Assembly (NCBI RefSeq): GCF_900142195.1
Contig: NZ_FRAB01000028.1
Span: 1 to 64,000, forward strand
Reading direction: 5' to 3'
Length of the DNA stretch: 64,000 nucleotides
DNA from: Paraburkholderia terricola
GTDB taxonomy: Bacteria > Pseudomonadota > Gammaproteobacteria > Burkholderiales > Burkholderiaceae
In this document: positions 45,134 to 52,565 of the stretch, one piece after another
How positions within the stretch are numbered: position 1 is the first letter of the stretch
Layout of the letters: each line of letters begins with the position of its first letter
Position numbers and translations under genes: made by a program
Notes under the pieces: model-generated
What the model was told of the DNA's origin: nothing
Databases searched by the model: none
What the model saw: only the letters and a program-made list of their open reading frames with translations

Positions 45134-45181
45134 AAAAGCGCGCGGCGCAGTGAGGTTCGCTTCGCTGCGCCGCGCGCTTTT
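45134..45181. terminator. Strong bidirectional terminator-like hairpin
   Basis: AAAAGCGCGCGGCGCAG (45134-45150) and its exact complement (45165-45181) form a 17-bp stem with a 14-base loop, with A-run on the left and T-run on the right. It is about 130 bp after the old yellow enzyme stop, so it may terminate that transcript and any minus-strand transcript from the right. Confidence 0.8.
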
Positions 45182-45496
45182 GCCGCTTAAAACTATCGCT
45201 GGGGACCAGCCGCTTAGACCCACCGCCCAAACCCATCGCTGAAACCCATCACTCAACCCACCGCGCTTCACAACCGCTCACGATGCTCCGTCGAAGGCCT
45301 TCGAATGACGCTTTCGATGATCGGGCAACCGTGGGATCGTTGATCGTAGTCGAGCTCATTCGCACGTGAAACACCCTTGATCTCATGCGTTCTGTTTTGT
45401 ACGCGCCGGCAGCGAAACGAAGTATGGGCGAGCCGCTCGTCGAACTCCATTCAACAATTATTTCGCGCGATGTCATCGCGCAAGCGGCTCCGGGCA

Positions 45497-45580
45497 TCAC
45501 TTCAGGGCGAGCTTGATGATGCAGCCAAGAACGAAGATGAGTAGGGCGGCGGCAACGGCCATGTTCAGTGGGTAGCGCAT
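45497..45580 (-). CDS. Possible 27-residue single-helix membrane peptide
   Basis: ATG 45580 opens a frame for MRYPLNMAVAAALLIFVLGC followed by IIKLALK and a stop. It is one hydrophobic helix with a basic tail, a typical tiny membrane protein layout. A purine-rich GAAGAAGA lies just upstream. No homologue known to me. Support is limited to composition and the ribosome site. Confidence 0.4.
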   Translation of the reverse strand: MRYPLNMAVAAALLIFVLGCIIKLALK

Positions 45581-45824
45581 TCTTCTTCACCCAGGCACTA
45601 ACGTTAAAGTGCTTTCATCGTCAATCACCTGACGGAAGATGAAAAGTGGGCAGTGAAGCGGCTATGTGGGACAGCTAACGCTGCGCGCCGAACGGGCTGC
45701 GCAGCGTGTTGGCGGGAGCGCTTCCAGTTTGCGCCTGGCTCGTTTCAAGGCGTTGCCGTGGACGCCGCGCTGACGCAAACAGGCTGCGGCACGGTTCCGG
45801 CGCAACCTCATCGCGCATGTTTTC

Positions 45825-46289
45825 TCACTGCGATTGAGCCGGCGGCTGCATCGCTGGCGGCATGCCGCGCGGCAGCTTGTTCGCCGCGGCGAGATCTTCC
45901 GCGAGACTGGTGCGCAGCGTCGCGATCGCCTGGTCAGGATTGGCGGGCTTCAACTGCTCGCGAGCCAGCGAGTCGTACACGAAGTGACGCAGCATCGGAT
46001 CTTGCGTCTTGTTCAATACCTCGTGATACACCGCAATGATGTCGGCTTCGCGGCCGGTCATGGCATACAGGCGGCGCAACTGCTCCAGGTCATTGATCAC
46101 CGCGAAGCCAGGACCGATCGGTCCCATCATCGGACCCATCGATCCATGCGGCGGGCCGTCGCCGCGCTCCGTCTTGCCATGCGCAGGGGTGAACATGGCT
46201 GGCGGCGGTGAGGCTTCCTCGGCAAGCGCGGCCGTCGCCGACACGGTCAACAGGGCGGCCAGTGCCGCGCTCGCAAATCTCTTGTTCAT
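45825..46289 (-). CDS. Periplasmic protein of unknown function
   Basis: 154 residues from ATG 46289 (GGGAG upstream). Signal peptide 1-23 (MNKRFASAALAALLTVSATA, then ALA). A Pro/Gly/Met-rich linker (PHGSMGPMMGPIGPGF) precedes a helical domain of about 80 residues (LEQLRRLYAMTGREADIIAV, YHEVLNKTQDPMLRHFVYDS, NPDQAIATLRTSLAEDLAAA). The Met-rich linker recalls metal- or oxidative-stress-linked periplasmic proteins such as Spy/CpxP relatives, but the similarity is general. Monocistronic. Confidence 0.72.
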   Translation of the reverse strand: MNKRFASAALAALLTVSATAALAEEASPPPAMFTPAHGKTERGDGPPHGSMGPMMGPIGPGFAVINDLEQLRRLYAMTGREADIIAVYHEVLNKTQDPMLRHFVYDSLAREQLKPANPDQAIATLRTSLAEDLAAANKLPRGMPPAMQPPAQSQ

Positions 46290-46671
46290 GATGTCGCTCC
46301 CTCTGGACAGCGTCGACGCAACAGTGCGTCGGCATGGGAGCAACGATAAGCGACGTGCCGGTTTGCCGGGTTACCAAAGCGGCGCCGATCGCTTACCGAA
46401 CCTTGCATGCGCGCAACCGCAACCGCAACCGCAACCGCAACCGCAACCGCAACCGCGAATGCCGTGAAGCGCGCGGCATCGAGGCCAGGGTGCGCCCGCT
46501 GGCGCAATCATCCTGGATGGCGCATGATTGAAGCAATGTGCCGTCCGACCCCACAACGTTCACGCGTCGGCGGGGCGCGCGGCGCACACGATGCCATCGG
46601 TGCATGCGTGAGAGAAGCACATCGCGGCGATGCACCGCGGGCGAGTACTCAACCGTGAAGGAGGATTTCGC
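46290..46671. other. Divergent intergenic region upstream of the phasin gene
   Basis: It contains the (GCAACC)7 microsatellite at 46413-46454 and the phasin ribosome site (GAAGGAGG). The promoters of both divergent genes should lie here. Open frames across the microsatellite reflect the repeat only. Confidence 0.45.
46413..46454. repeat. Hexanucleotide microsatellite (GCAACC)7
   Basis: Seven perfect copies of GCAACC, followed by GCGAAT. It lies in the region between divergent genes and is prone to slippage, so copy number could vary between strains. Confidence 0.92.
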
Positions 46672-47094
46672 ATGGACCGACCTGACGCCGCCAATCCGTT
46701 TGGCGATTTCACCAAAATGCTGGAGCAGTTCAAGCTCCCCGGCTTCGACGTACCCGCCATCATGGAAGCGCGACGCAAGGACGTGGAAGCACTGGTTCAG
46801 GCGAATCAGACGGCCTTCCAGGGCATGCAGTCGCTCGCGCAGAAACAGGCCGACATGTTGCGCACCACGCTGAGCGAATTGCAGTCGCTGACGGGGCAGT
46901 TGTCCGCCGGCGGCGCGCCGTCGCCGAAAGCGGCGGAGTTGATCCAGCAGAGTCTGCACAAGTCGCTCGCCGACATGCAGCAACTCGCGCAAGCCGCCTA
47001 TCAGACGCAAGCCGAGTCGTATGCGGTGATCGCGAAGCGCGTCGAGGAAAATGTTGCGGAGCTCAAGTCGCTCCTCGAGCAGCAGAAAAAGTAG
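46672..47094 (+). CDS. Phasin family protein
   Basis: 140 residues from ATG 46672 (GAAGGAGGATTTCGC upstream). Almost entirely helical: FGDFTKMLEQFKLPGFDVPA, then IMEARRKDVEALVQANQTAF, and MQQLAQAAYQTQAESYAVIA. This is the phasin_2 pattern of Burkholderia-type granule-associated proteins, which coat polyhydroxybutyrate granules. No PHA synthase gene is in the window. A terminator follows at 47144. Confidence 0.9.
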   Translation: MDRPDAANPFGDFTKMLEQFKLPGFDVPAIMEARRKDVEALVQANQTAFQGMQSLAQKQADMLRTTLSELQSLTGQLSAGGAPSPKAAELIQQSLHKSLADMQQLAQAAYQTQAESYAVIAKRVEENVAELKSLLEQQKK

Positions 47095-47143
47095 CCGGCG
47101 CCCGCGCGTTCGATCGCGTCGACATCGTGAAGAAGGTAAGCCG

Positions 47144-47182
47144 ATGCCGCGGATAACTCCGAGTTGTCCGCGGCATTTTTAT
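47144..47182 (+). terminator. Rho-independent terminator of the phasin gene
   Basis: ATGCCGCGGA (47144-47153) and TCCGCGGCAT (47167-47176) form a 10-bp stem with a 13-base loop followed by TTTTTATT. Confidence 0.92.
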
Positions 47183-47251
47183 TGGGCGAAACGATTCATG
47201 TCGCCGCTTTCGTGTCGCATGAAAGGCTTCGCATGAAGGCGTCTCTTTGGC

Positions 47252-48652
47252 CTAGCTGCGCCGCGCTGTCCGCTTGGGCCGTGTTCCCTTGACGGCGGCG
47301 GCGTCTTCCGATTGCAACGGCGGTGCCGCCAGTACGGAAGCTTCGGACACTACCGCTCGATCCGCTGCCTGCACCACGATCGTCGGCGCGACCGGTTCCG
47401 CGTTCGACAGCGGCGTTGCCGGCTGCTTTGCCGAAGGCAATGGCAATGGCAACGGCGCATGCGGCGCGACCGTCCGCACGTCCGTCCGCACCACAGCCTG
47501 CGTCACCGGCTGCGCAGCAGTTTGCGTCGCGGACGGCGCTGACGGCGGCGTGGCCTTCGTCGGCGGGGCCGCCGCTTCGCGCGGCTGCGACTTGTCGCCG
47601 GCCTCCGCGATCACCCGATGCACGAAGCGCAGCTTTCCCACCACCGGCGCGGCCAGCGTGAACGGGTAGCCATCCGGCATGCCGAGGCTGCGGTTCAGGC
47701 TGTTCAACGCATACGTGAGCGGAAACCAGCGCTTCATCAGATTATCGAAGCTCGCGTCTTCCACCGGCGTGCGGTCGGTCAGGGTCGGTTCGCTCGGGTC
47801 GTCGGGCAGCAACGCGACACCGTATGACGTCGCGGTGTCGAGCACGTCGACGATCAGCATGTAATGCGCCCACGTCTCCGCCCAGTCTTCCCAGGGATGC
47901 ATCGTGGCATACGCGCTGATGTACGACGCCTGCCATTCGGCCGGCGCGCCGTCGCGATAGTAGGCGGTGAGCGACTCGCCGTAATCGGCGCGCTCGTCGC
48001 CGAACAGCTTGCGATACGGCTCGATCCAGCGCGGGTTGTTCTCCACGAGCTGGCTGAAGTAGTAATGGCCCGTCTCGTGACGGAAGTGGCCGAGCAGCGT
48101 CCGGTAAGGCTCGCCCATCGCGCTGCGGATTTTCTCGCGGTAGGCATCGTCGGCTTCGGCGATGTTCAGCGTGATCAGGCCGTTGTCGTGGCCGGTCATC
48201 ACGCGCGAACCGTCGTCGCTGTCCTCGAGGAATTCGAAGGCGAGCCCCCGTTCGGGATCGGTCTCGCGCGATTTGACGTCGAGGCCGAGCGCGGCCAGCG
48301 TGTAAAGCAGACGCCGCTTGGCCACCTCCAGCCGATACCAGTAGAGCCGGTTTTCCGGCGCGCTCAGATTCGGAATCGTGCGGGTTAGCTGACAGGCGCG
48401 GCACAGCGTGTCCGGCGAGTCGGCGGGGATCATCCAGTTGCAGACGTTTTCGACGGCGTAGTTGTGGCACTGGCGGAACAACGCACCTTCGGCGCCCGGA
48501 TGCAGACTGCGCCAGCGTCCCTCGCCGGCGTCCTCGAACGCGCTGATCTCGGCCAGTTCAGGCACGTAGCCCAGCAACGCCTCGCAACGTTCGCAGCGAA
48601 CGTTTTCGTAGAAGACGAGATGCGAGCAGCGGTTGCAGTGGAAGGTTTTCAT
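47252..48652 (-). CDS. Zinc-ribbon metallopeptidase (putative zinc-binding peptidase family)
   Basis: 466 residues. N-terminal zinc ribbon with Cys6/Cys9 and Cys20/Cys23 (FHCNRCSHLVFYENVRCERC), a second Cys cluster near 84-87 (LCRACQL), then a peptidase-like domain with the HExxH motif HETGH (192-196) and downstream Glu/Asp candidates in EDWAETWAHYM. The last 110 residues are a Pro/Ala/Thr-rich tail. This family is found beside transglutaminase, ATP-grasp and alpha-E genes, as here, where it diverges from the cluster at 49022. It may process the product of those enzymes. Confidence 0.85.
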   Translation of the reverse strand: MKTFHCNRCSHLVFYENVRCERCEALLGYVPELAEISAFEDAGEGRWRSLHPGAEGALFRQCHNYAVENVCNWMIPADSPDTLCRACQLTRTIPNLSAPENRLYWYRLEVAKRRLLYTLAALGLDVKSRETDPERGLAFEFLEDSDDGSRVMTGHDNGLITLNIAEADDAYREKIRSAMGEPYRTLLGHFRHETGHYYFSQLVENNPRWIEPYRKLFGDERADYGESLTAYYRDGAPAEWQASYISAYATMHPWEDWAETWAHYMLIVDVLDTATSYGVALLPDDPSEPTLTDRTPVEDASFDNLMKRWFPLTYALNSLNRSLGMPDGYPFTLAAPVVGKLRFVHRVIAEAGDKSQPREAAAPPTKATPPSAPSATQTAAQPVTQAVVRTDVRTVAPHAPLPLPLPSAKQPATPLSNAEPVAPTIVVQAADRAVVSEASVLAAPPLQSEDAAAVKGTRPKRTARRS

Positions 48653-48801
48653 GGGTCGAGCCCGAGTAGTGAGTGGCGGTCATGGTGAGCATGGCGTGCT
48701 TTGGCCGCGGGCGGCGCGCGGCGGCCGCGGCGCTTCTCGAGCGTCGCAATCGTCGTACCGCATTTGCCACAGGTCACTGCTTTAACGCACATTACGTGCA
48801 T
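48649..48801 (-). CDS. Possible 50-residue zinc-knuckle protein coupled to the metallopeptidase
   Basis: The frame from ATG 48801 (or 48792) reads MHVMCVKAVTCGKCGTTIAT and continues with a very basic middle and a His-rich end (RHAHHDRHS). Three cysteines, two in a CGKCG knuckle, suggest metal binding. Its TGA overlaps the metallopeptidase ATG (ATGA at 48649-48652), a sign of translational coupling. No ribosome site seen and no family known. Confidence 0.45.
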   Translation of the reverse strand: MHVMCVKAVTCGKCGTTIATLEKRRGRRAPPAAKARHAHHDRHSLLGLDP

Positions 48802-49021
48802 GATCGTGCATCGGCGCTGCGCCGCTTTGGTGCGCCGCCTTGTAAAAGGCAGTGGAAAGACGCGCTGTTCGATCGACCGGACGATCGGCGCACGCGGCAA
48901 ACTTTGCAGCAGGCTGTCATCCGGAGCAAAGCAGACGGTTCGCGCGGTTTTTCGCGCTTGTTCCACAAACGGCATGAAGCTTGCTTTTTGGCGGGCTGCC
49001 ATCCTTCGTCCAGGAGTCCGT
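48802..49021. other. Divergent promoter region of the peptide-modification cluster
   Basis: About 220 bp between the minus-strand metallopeptidase unit and the GTG start at 49022. Open frames through it (for example from 48701) lack support. The ribosome site CCAGGAGTCC precedes the GTG. Confidence 0.4.
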
Positions 49022-52000
49022 GTGTCCATACGCGTCGCGTTGAATCATGTCACACATTACCGCTACGACAGGCTGGTTTCGCTGTCGCCCCAGGTCGTGC
49101 GTCTGAGGCCTGCGCCGCATTGCCGGACCCCCATTCTGTCTTATTCGATGCGGGTCGAGCCGGCCGAGCACTTTATCAACTGGCAGCAGGACGCGTTCGC
49201 CAACTATCAGGCGCGGCTCGTCTTTCCCGAGAAAACGCGCGAATTCAAGGTGACCGTGGACCTGGTCGCCGAGATGGCCGTCTATAACCCGTTCGATTTC
49301 TTTCTGGAACCATCGGCCGAGCAGTTTCCCTTCGACTATTCGCCCGACCTCGCGTTCGAACTCGCGCCGTACCGCGTCAAGCGCGCGATGACGCCGCGCT
49401 TCAGGGAATTCGTCGCGAGCATCGACCGCACGCCGGCAGGCACCGCCGACTTCCTCGTCGCGCTGAACCAGCGGCTGCAACGCGAGATTCGCTACCTGAT
49501 CCGCATGGAGCCCGGCGTGCAGACGCCCGAGGAGACGCTGGTGAGCGCGGCGGGGTCGTGCCGCGATTCCGGCTGGCTGCTGGTCGAGACGCTCAGGCAA
49601 CTGGGGCTGGCGGCGCGCTTCGTGTCCGGCTATTTGCTGCAACTCGCGCCGGACGTCAAATCCATCGACGGCCCGAGCGGCACCGAAGTCGACTTCACCG
49701 ACCTGCACGCGTGGTGCGAGGTGTATCTGCCGGGCGCGGGTTGGATCGGGCTCGATCCCACTTCCGGCCTGCTCGCCGGCGAAGGGCACATTCCCGTCGC
49801 CTGCACGCCCGAGCCCGGCAGCGCCGCGCCGATCTCCGGCGCGGTCGACGAGTCCGAGGTCGAGTTCGAGCACACCATGTCGATCGAACGCGTGCTGGAG
49901 ACGCCGCGCGTCACCAAACCGTTCAGCGACGACGTATGGAGCGACGTGCTGAAGATGGGCGCGCAGGTCGACGAACGCCTCGCCGAAATGGACGTGCGCC
50001 TGACGATGGGCGGCGAGCCGACCTTCGTCTCGGTGCGCGACCGCGACGCCGCCGAATGGAACGCCGACGCGCTCGGCCCGACCAAGCGCAGCTACGCGGT
50101 CACGCTGATGGAGAAGCTGCGCTCGCGCTACGGCGCGAACGGCTTTCTGCATACCGGCCAGGGCAAGTGGTATCCGGGCGAGCAGTTGCCGCGCTGGGCG
50201 ATGTCGCTGTACTGGCGCGCCGACGGCGAGCCGTGCTGGCAAGACGCCACGCTGTTCGCCGACGAACGCGAGCCCGGCACCTATACCGCCGACGACGCGA
50301 AACGCTTCCTCGCGCACCTGGCCGCGAAGCTGGAGCTCGACAAGGACTGCATCCACGCCGGTTTCGAGGACGTCTGGTACTACCTGTGGCGCGAGCGCCG
50401 CTTGCCGGTCAACGTCGATCCGCTCGACGCGCGACTCGACGACGAACTGGAGCGCGTGCGTCTGCGGCGCGTATTCGACGCGGGCCTGGGCGGCGCGACC
50501 GGCTATGTCCTGCCGCTCGCGCGCGAGCGCGACGTGCCGCACGAGCCGCCCCGGTGGGTCACCGGCCGCTGGTTTCTGCGCGACGAGCACATGTTCCTGA
50601 TTCCCGGCGACTCGCCGATGGGTTATCGGCTGCCGCTCGACTCGCTGCCGTGGGTGTCGAAAACCGACTATCCGTATCAGCACGCGCACGATCCGTTTGC
50701 GCCGCCGGTGCCGTTGCGTTCGGCCGCGCAGTTGCGCATGCAGTTCGACGGCGACTCCCGCAAGATGACCACCGCCGACGCGCGGCGCGTGGCGGGGTTG
50801 TCGTCATCGGCGGCGGAGTTGTTGAGCGGCATGGCGGGCAGCGGCGCGCTGGGCCATGCAGCCGACGCCGACGCGGCAAACCTGTCGCCGCCCGCGCGCG
50901 GCGAGTCGTCGAAGGACACGGTTCGCACGGCGATCTGCGTCGAGGCGCGCGATCCCAAACGTGCCGCCGGACCGAAGGCCGAAGCCGAGACGTTCGGCAG
51001 CGGCCGCACGCTCCTGCATGTGTTCATGCCGCCGCTCACCGAACTGGACGATTACCTCGAACTGCTCGCCGCGATCGAGGCCACGGCGGCCGAGTTGCGG
51101 ATGCAGGTGGTGATCGAAGGCTATCCGCCGCCGCGCGATGCGCGTCTGAAGGTGCTGCAGGTGACGCCGGACCCCGGCGTGATCGAGGTGAACATTCATC
51201 CGGCTTCGAACTGGGAGCAACTGGTCGATCACACCGAGTACCTGTACCAATCCGCCGCCGAAAGCTATCTGAGCAGCGAGAAGTTCATGACCGACGGCCG
51301 CCATACCGGAACCGGCGGCGGCAATCACTTCGTGCTCGGCGGCGCGACGCCCGCGGACAGTCCGTTCCTGCGCCGTCCCGATCTGCTCGCGAGCCTGATC
51401 GCGTACTGGCACAACCATCCTTCGCTGTCGTATCTGTTCTCGGGGCTCTTCATCGGGCCGACCAGCCAGGCGCCGCGTATCGACGAAGCCCGCAACGACC
51501 AGGTGTATGAACTGGAAGTCGCGTTCCGCGAATTGCAGCGGCAGATCGATCTGCTCGGCGGCCGCGACAGCGCGAACCTGCCGGCGTGGATGATCGACCG
51601 CTCGTTGCGCAACATTCTGATCGACGTGACGGGCAACACGCACCGCAGCGAGTTCTGCATCGACAAGCTCTATTCGCCCGATGGCCCGACCGGGCGCCTC
51701 GGCCTGCTCGAATTGCGCGGCTTCGAAATGCCGCCGCACGCGCGCATGAGTCTCGTGCAGCAGTTGCTGCTGCGCGCGCTGGTGGCGCGCTTCTGGCACA
51801 CGCCGTACACGCAGCGGCTCACGCGCTGGGGCACCGAACTGCACGACCGCTTCATGCTCGGCACCTTCGTGAAGATGGATTTCGACGACGTGCTCGACGA
51901 ACTGAACCGCGCGGGCTTCGCGTTCGACAGCGGCTGGTTCGCGCCGCACTTCGAATTCCGCTTCCCGCTGGTGGGCGAGGCGACGGTGAACGGCGTCTCG

Positions 52001-52501
52001 CTGACGATCCGCAACGCGCTCGAACCCTGGCACGTGATGGGCGAGGAGGGTTCGCCGGGCGGCACGGTGCGTTACGTGGATTCGTCCGTTGAGCGGCTCG
52101 AGGTGCGCGCGCTTGGTTTGAACGATAACCGCCATGTGCTGACGGTCAACGGCGTGCCGGTTCCGTTGCAACCCACTGGGCGCGTCAGCGAATATGTGGC
52201 CGGGGTGCGCTTTCGCGCGTGGTCGCAGCCATCGGCGCTGCATCCGACCATCGGCGTGGATGCGCCGCTCACGTTCGACCTGGTCGATACATGGAGCGGC
52301 CGCTCGGTCGGCGGATGCCAGTATCATGTCGCTCATCCGGGCGGGCGCAACTACCAGACCTTCCCGGTCAACGCTTACGAGGCGGAAAGCCGGCGGCGTG
52401 CGCGGTTCTTCGCATCGGGGCATACGCCGGGGCCGCTCGCGGTCGATACGCCGCAGCGCAGCCTCGAGTTTCCGTTCACGCTGGACCTGCGCTATTGGTA
52501 A
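49022..52501 (+). CDS. Large transglutaminase-like/DUF2126 protein
   Basis: 1159 residues from GTG 49022 (AGGAG 8 bp upstream). Residues 1-80 form the beta N-terminal domain of bacterial transglutaminases (IRVALNHVTHYRYDRLVSLS). The catalytic triad is Cys180 (SAAGSCRDSGWLLVE), His229 (DLHAWCEVYLPGAGW) and Asp245 (IGLDPTSG). From about residue 320 the DUF2126 region follows (RLTMGGEPTFVSVRDRDAAE, LGPTKRSYAVTLMEKLRSRY, TGTGGGNHFVLGGATPADSP, HNHPSLSYLFSGLFIGPTSQ). DUF2126 was linked by comparative genomics to ATP-grasp/glutamine synthetase-like peptide ligases. It probably acts with the two following genes in making or trimming an amide-linked product. Substrate unknown. Confidence 0.88.
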   Translation: MSIRVALNHVTHYRYDRLVSLSPQVVRLRPAPHCRTPILSYSMRVEPAEHFINWQQDAFANYQARLVFPEKTREFKVTVDLVAEMAVYNPFDFFLEPSAEQFPFDYSPDLAFELAPYRVKRAMTPRFREFVASIDRTPAGTADFLVALNQRLQREIRYLIRMEPGVQTPEETLVSAAGSCRDSGWLLVETLRQLGLAARFVSGYLLQLAPDVKSIDGPSGTEVDFTDLHAWCEVYLPGAGWIGLDPTSGLLAGEGHIPVACTPEPGSAAPISGAVDESEVEFEHTMSIERVLETPRVTKPFSDDVWSDVLKMGAQVDERLAEMDVRLTMGGEPTFVSVRDRDAAEWNADALGPTKRSYAVTLMEKLRSRYGANGFLHTGQGKWYPGEQLPRWAMSLYWRADGEPCWQDATLFADEREPGTYTADDAKRFLAHLAAKLELDKDCIHAGFEDVWYYLWRERRLPVNVDPLDARLDDELERVRLRRVFDAGLGGATGYVLPLARERDVPHEPPRWVTGRWFLRDEHMFLIPGDSPMGYRLPLDSLPWVSKTDYPYQHAHDPFAPPVPLRSAAQLRMQFDGDSRKMTTADARRVAGLSSSAAELLSGMAGSGALGHAADADAANLSPPARGESSKDTVRTAICVEARDPKRAAGPKAEAETFGSGRTLLHVFMPPLTELDDYLELLAAIEATAAELRMQVVIEGYPPPRDARLKVLQVTPDPGVIEVNIHPASNWEQLVDHTEYLYQSAAESYLSSEKFMTDGRHTGTGGGNHFVLGGATPADSPFLRRPDLLASLIAYWHNHPSLSYLFSGLFIGPTSQAPRIDEARNDQVYELEVAFRELQRQIDLLGGRDSANLPAWMIDRSLRNILIDVTGNTHRSEFCIDKLYSPDGPTGRLGLLELRGFEMPPHARMSLVQQLLLRALVARFWHTPYTQRLTRWGTELHDRFMLGTFVKMDFDDVLDELNRAGFAFDSGWFAPHFEFRFPLVGEATVNGVSLTIRNALEPWHVMGEEGSPGGTVRYVDSSVERLEVRALGLNDNRHVLTVNGVPVPLQPTGRVSEYVAGVRFRAWSQPSALHPTIGVDAPLTFDLVDTWSGRSVGGCQYHVAHPGGRNYQTFPVNAYEAESRRRARFFASGHTPGPLAVDTPQRSLEFPFTLDLRYW

Positions 52502-52565
52502 CCTGGTAGACTGACACGCCGCGGCATATCCAGCACGCCGCGGCACACTAAAGAACGACACGACC

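Larger units (their letters stand above)
45001..45824. other. Long intergenic region with a strong hairpin and a tiny ORF
   Basis: It contains the 17-bp perfect inverted repeat at 45134-45181 and the 27-codon hydrophobic ORF at 45497-45580, both listed separately. The remaining sequence, including 45581-45824, shows nothing I can support. Confidence 0.5.
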
